From Chlamydiota bacterium (GTDB taxonomy: Bacteria > Chlamydiota > Chlamydiia > Chlamydiales > JAJFMK01): a DNA stretch of 14,217 nucleotides. Position numbers and translations under genes: made by a program. The notes under the pieces were generated by a model. The model had not been told where the DNA came from. It did not search any database and saw only the letters and a list, made by a program, of their open reading frames with translations. Below are positions 13,360 through 14,217 of the stretch, in pieces (position 1 is the first letter of the stretch; each line of letters opens with the position of its first letter). Where the stretch lies: assembly GCA_021772215.1 (NCBI GenBank), contig JAJFMK010000051.1, positions 1-14,217 on the forward strand, given 5' to 3'.

Positions 13360-14217
13360 ATGGATCAGGTTGGTATTACCCTAGAAGAGCTTGCGAAGCT
13401 AACAGAGGCTAAACTTGAGGGCGACCCAAAGCGGCGCATCCTCGGTGTCGCCGGTTTGGAAGAGGCGCAAGAAGAACACGCTTCCTTCGTAGCTCATGCG
13501 CGCTACCTTCCCTTGGCTGAAAAGAGCCGGGCAGGGGTGATCTTCATTGCTGAAGATCAGCCGCGCAAAGAGGGGCGCTGCTACCTGATCCATCAAGATC
13601 CCTCTAGCGCTTTCCAAAAGGCGCTGGAGATCTTCCGAAAAACTGTGAAAGATCGTATGAGCGCCTTTGAGGGGCTCCATCCGATGAGTGTCATCCACTC
13701 GACCGCTTCACTTGACTCAGGCGTCTCTGTCGGCCCCAACAGCGTCGTCGACGCAGCTGCCAAGATTGGAGAAAAAAGCCGTATCGGCCCCAACTGCTGT
13801 ATCGGCCCGCGCGTTCAAATTGGAGAAAACTGCTGGATCCATGCCGGCGTCACCATCCGTGAAGACTCTATTATTGGCAACAATGTCATCATCCAACCCG
13901 GCGCTGTGATCGGCTCCTGTGGCTTTGGATATAAAACCGATGAGCAGGGACATCATCACAAGGTAGACCAGCTGGGTATCGTCGTCATTGAAGATGATGT
14001 AGAGATCGGTGCAAACAGCTGCATTGACCGCGCCCGCTTCGATAAGACGATCATCCGCCGCGGCACCAAGATTGACAACCTGGTCCAGGTTGGCCACAAC
14101 GTCGAGATCGGCGAGCACTGCCTCATCTGTGGTCAGGTCGGCATCGCCGGCTCCACCAAGGTGGGCAACCATGTCATCTTTGCCGGTAAAGTGGCTGTCA
14201 CTGGCCATATCACCATC
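13360..14217 (+). CDS. lpxD: UDP-3-O-(3-hydroxyacyl)glucosamine N-acyltransferase, 3' end beyond window
   Basis: LpxD adds the second 3-hydroxyacyl chain, from acyl-ACP, to UDP-3-O-acyl-glucosamine in lipid A synthesis. The ATG is at 13360, 5 bp after skp, and 286 codons are open to the window edge; the family is usually about 340-360, so the C-terminal helical part is missing. Seen are an N-terminal uridine-binding domain (residues 1-105: DQVGITLEELAKL, HARYLPLAEKSRAG), then the left-handed helix of hexapeptide repeats (VGPNSVVDAAAKIGEKSRIG, IGNNVIIQPG, IGSCGFGY). The catalytic His is in QVGHNVEIGEH at residue 246. Acyl-ACP comes from the fab operon in this same window. The assignment is secure despite truncation by the edge. 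Confidence 0.96.
   Translation, partial: MDQVGITLEELAKLTEAKLEGDPKRRILGVAGLEEAQEEHASFVAHARYLPLAEKSRAGVIFIAEDQPRKEGRCYLIHQDPSSAFQKALEIFRKTVKDRMSAFEGLHPMSVIHSTASLDSGVSVGPNSVVDAAAKIGEKSRIGPNCCIGPRVQIGENCWIHAGVTIREDSIIGNNVIIQPGAVIGSCGFGYKTDEQGHHHKVDQLGIVVIEDDVEIGANSCIDRARFDKTIIRRGTKIDNLVQVGHNVEIGEHCLICGQVGIAGSTKVGNHVIFAGKVAVTGHITI

Noticed and set aside
13717..14208. 163-residue minus-strand frame inside lpxD
   Set aside because: Its Asp/Ala/Val-rich repeats are the antisense image of the hexapeptide repeats of LpxD.
1..14217. CRISPR arrays, tRNA or rRNA genes
   Set aside because: No regularly spaced palindromic repeats and no tRNA or rRNA-like stretches were seen; the repeats present are pairs only.

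Overview
The window reads as chromosome from a chlamydia-like (environmental, non-Chlamydiaceae) member of the Chlamydiales. The main reason is the right half: minus-strand fabH-fabD-fabG-acpP lies back to back with plus-strand recR-bamA-skp(ompH)-lpxD. To my knowledge this is the order in Chlamydia trachomatis (CT236 to CT243: acpP, fabG, fabD, fabH, recR, yaeT/bamA, ompH, lpxD). The left half is accessory DNA: it is visibly more AT-rich and contains transposon sequence, orphan hypothetical genes and a small peptide-modification operon that is not part of the conserved block.

Layout. 1-1074 (minus): IS256/Mutator-type transposase, cut by the window edge. 1116-1331: two nearly identical 46-bp direct repeats, the first marking the probable upstream IS end. 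1350-5146 (minus): a tightly coupled five-gene unit with a 41-residue peptide behind a perfect AGGAGG ribosome binding site, a stand-alone YcaO-domain protein, an ABC ATPase and two ABC-2 type permeases (ATPase/permease set of the COG4586/COG4587/COG3694 kind). 5147-5447: intergenic DNA with a dyad in front of the peptide gene and a 25-bp-period repeat resembling an insertion sequence end. 5448-5909 and 6072-6674 (plus): two tandem proteins of unknown function that are paralogues of each other, the first probably decaying. 6679-6704: a strong hairpin between the convergent blocks. 6726-9631 (minus): type II fatty acid synthesis genes acpP, fabG, fabD and fabH, read from an extended -10 promoter upstream of fabH. 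9714-14217 (plus): recR, then the outer membrane genes bamA, skp and lpxD (lpxD runs off the right edge).

How the genes work together. FabH starts fatty acid chains, FabD makes malonyl-ACP, FabG reduces 3-ketoacyl-ACP and AcpP carries the chains. LpxD takes an acyl chain from ACP to make lipid A, and BamA with Skp assembles outer membrane proteins, so the conserved block is an envelope-building neighbourhood.

The most interesting part is the left operon. A short, acidic, Cys-containing peptide directly upstream of a YcaO enzyme and an export ABC system is the minimal layout of a ribosomally made, post-translationally modified peptide (RiPP) pathway. There is no E1/ThiF-like partner, no TfuA, no dehydrogenase and no recognisable protease in the window, and the YcaO lacks the C-terminal PxPxP motif of azoline-forming cyclodehydratases. 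The product is therefore not predictable by analogy. I know of no described pathway of this form in Chlamydiae, but I could not search for one.
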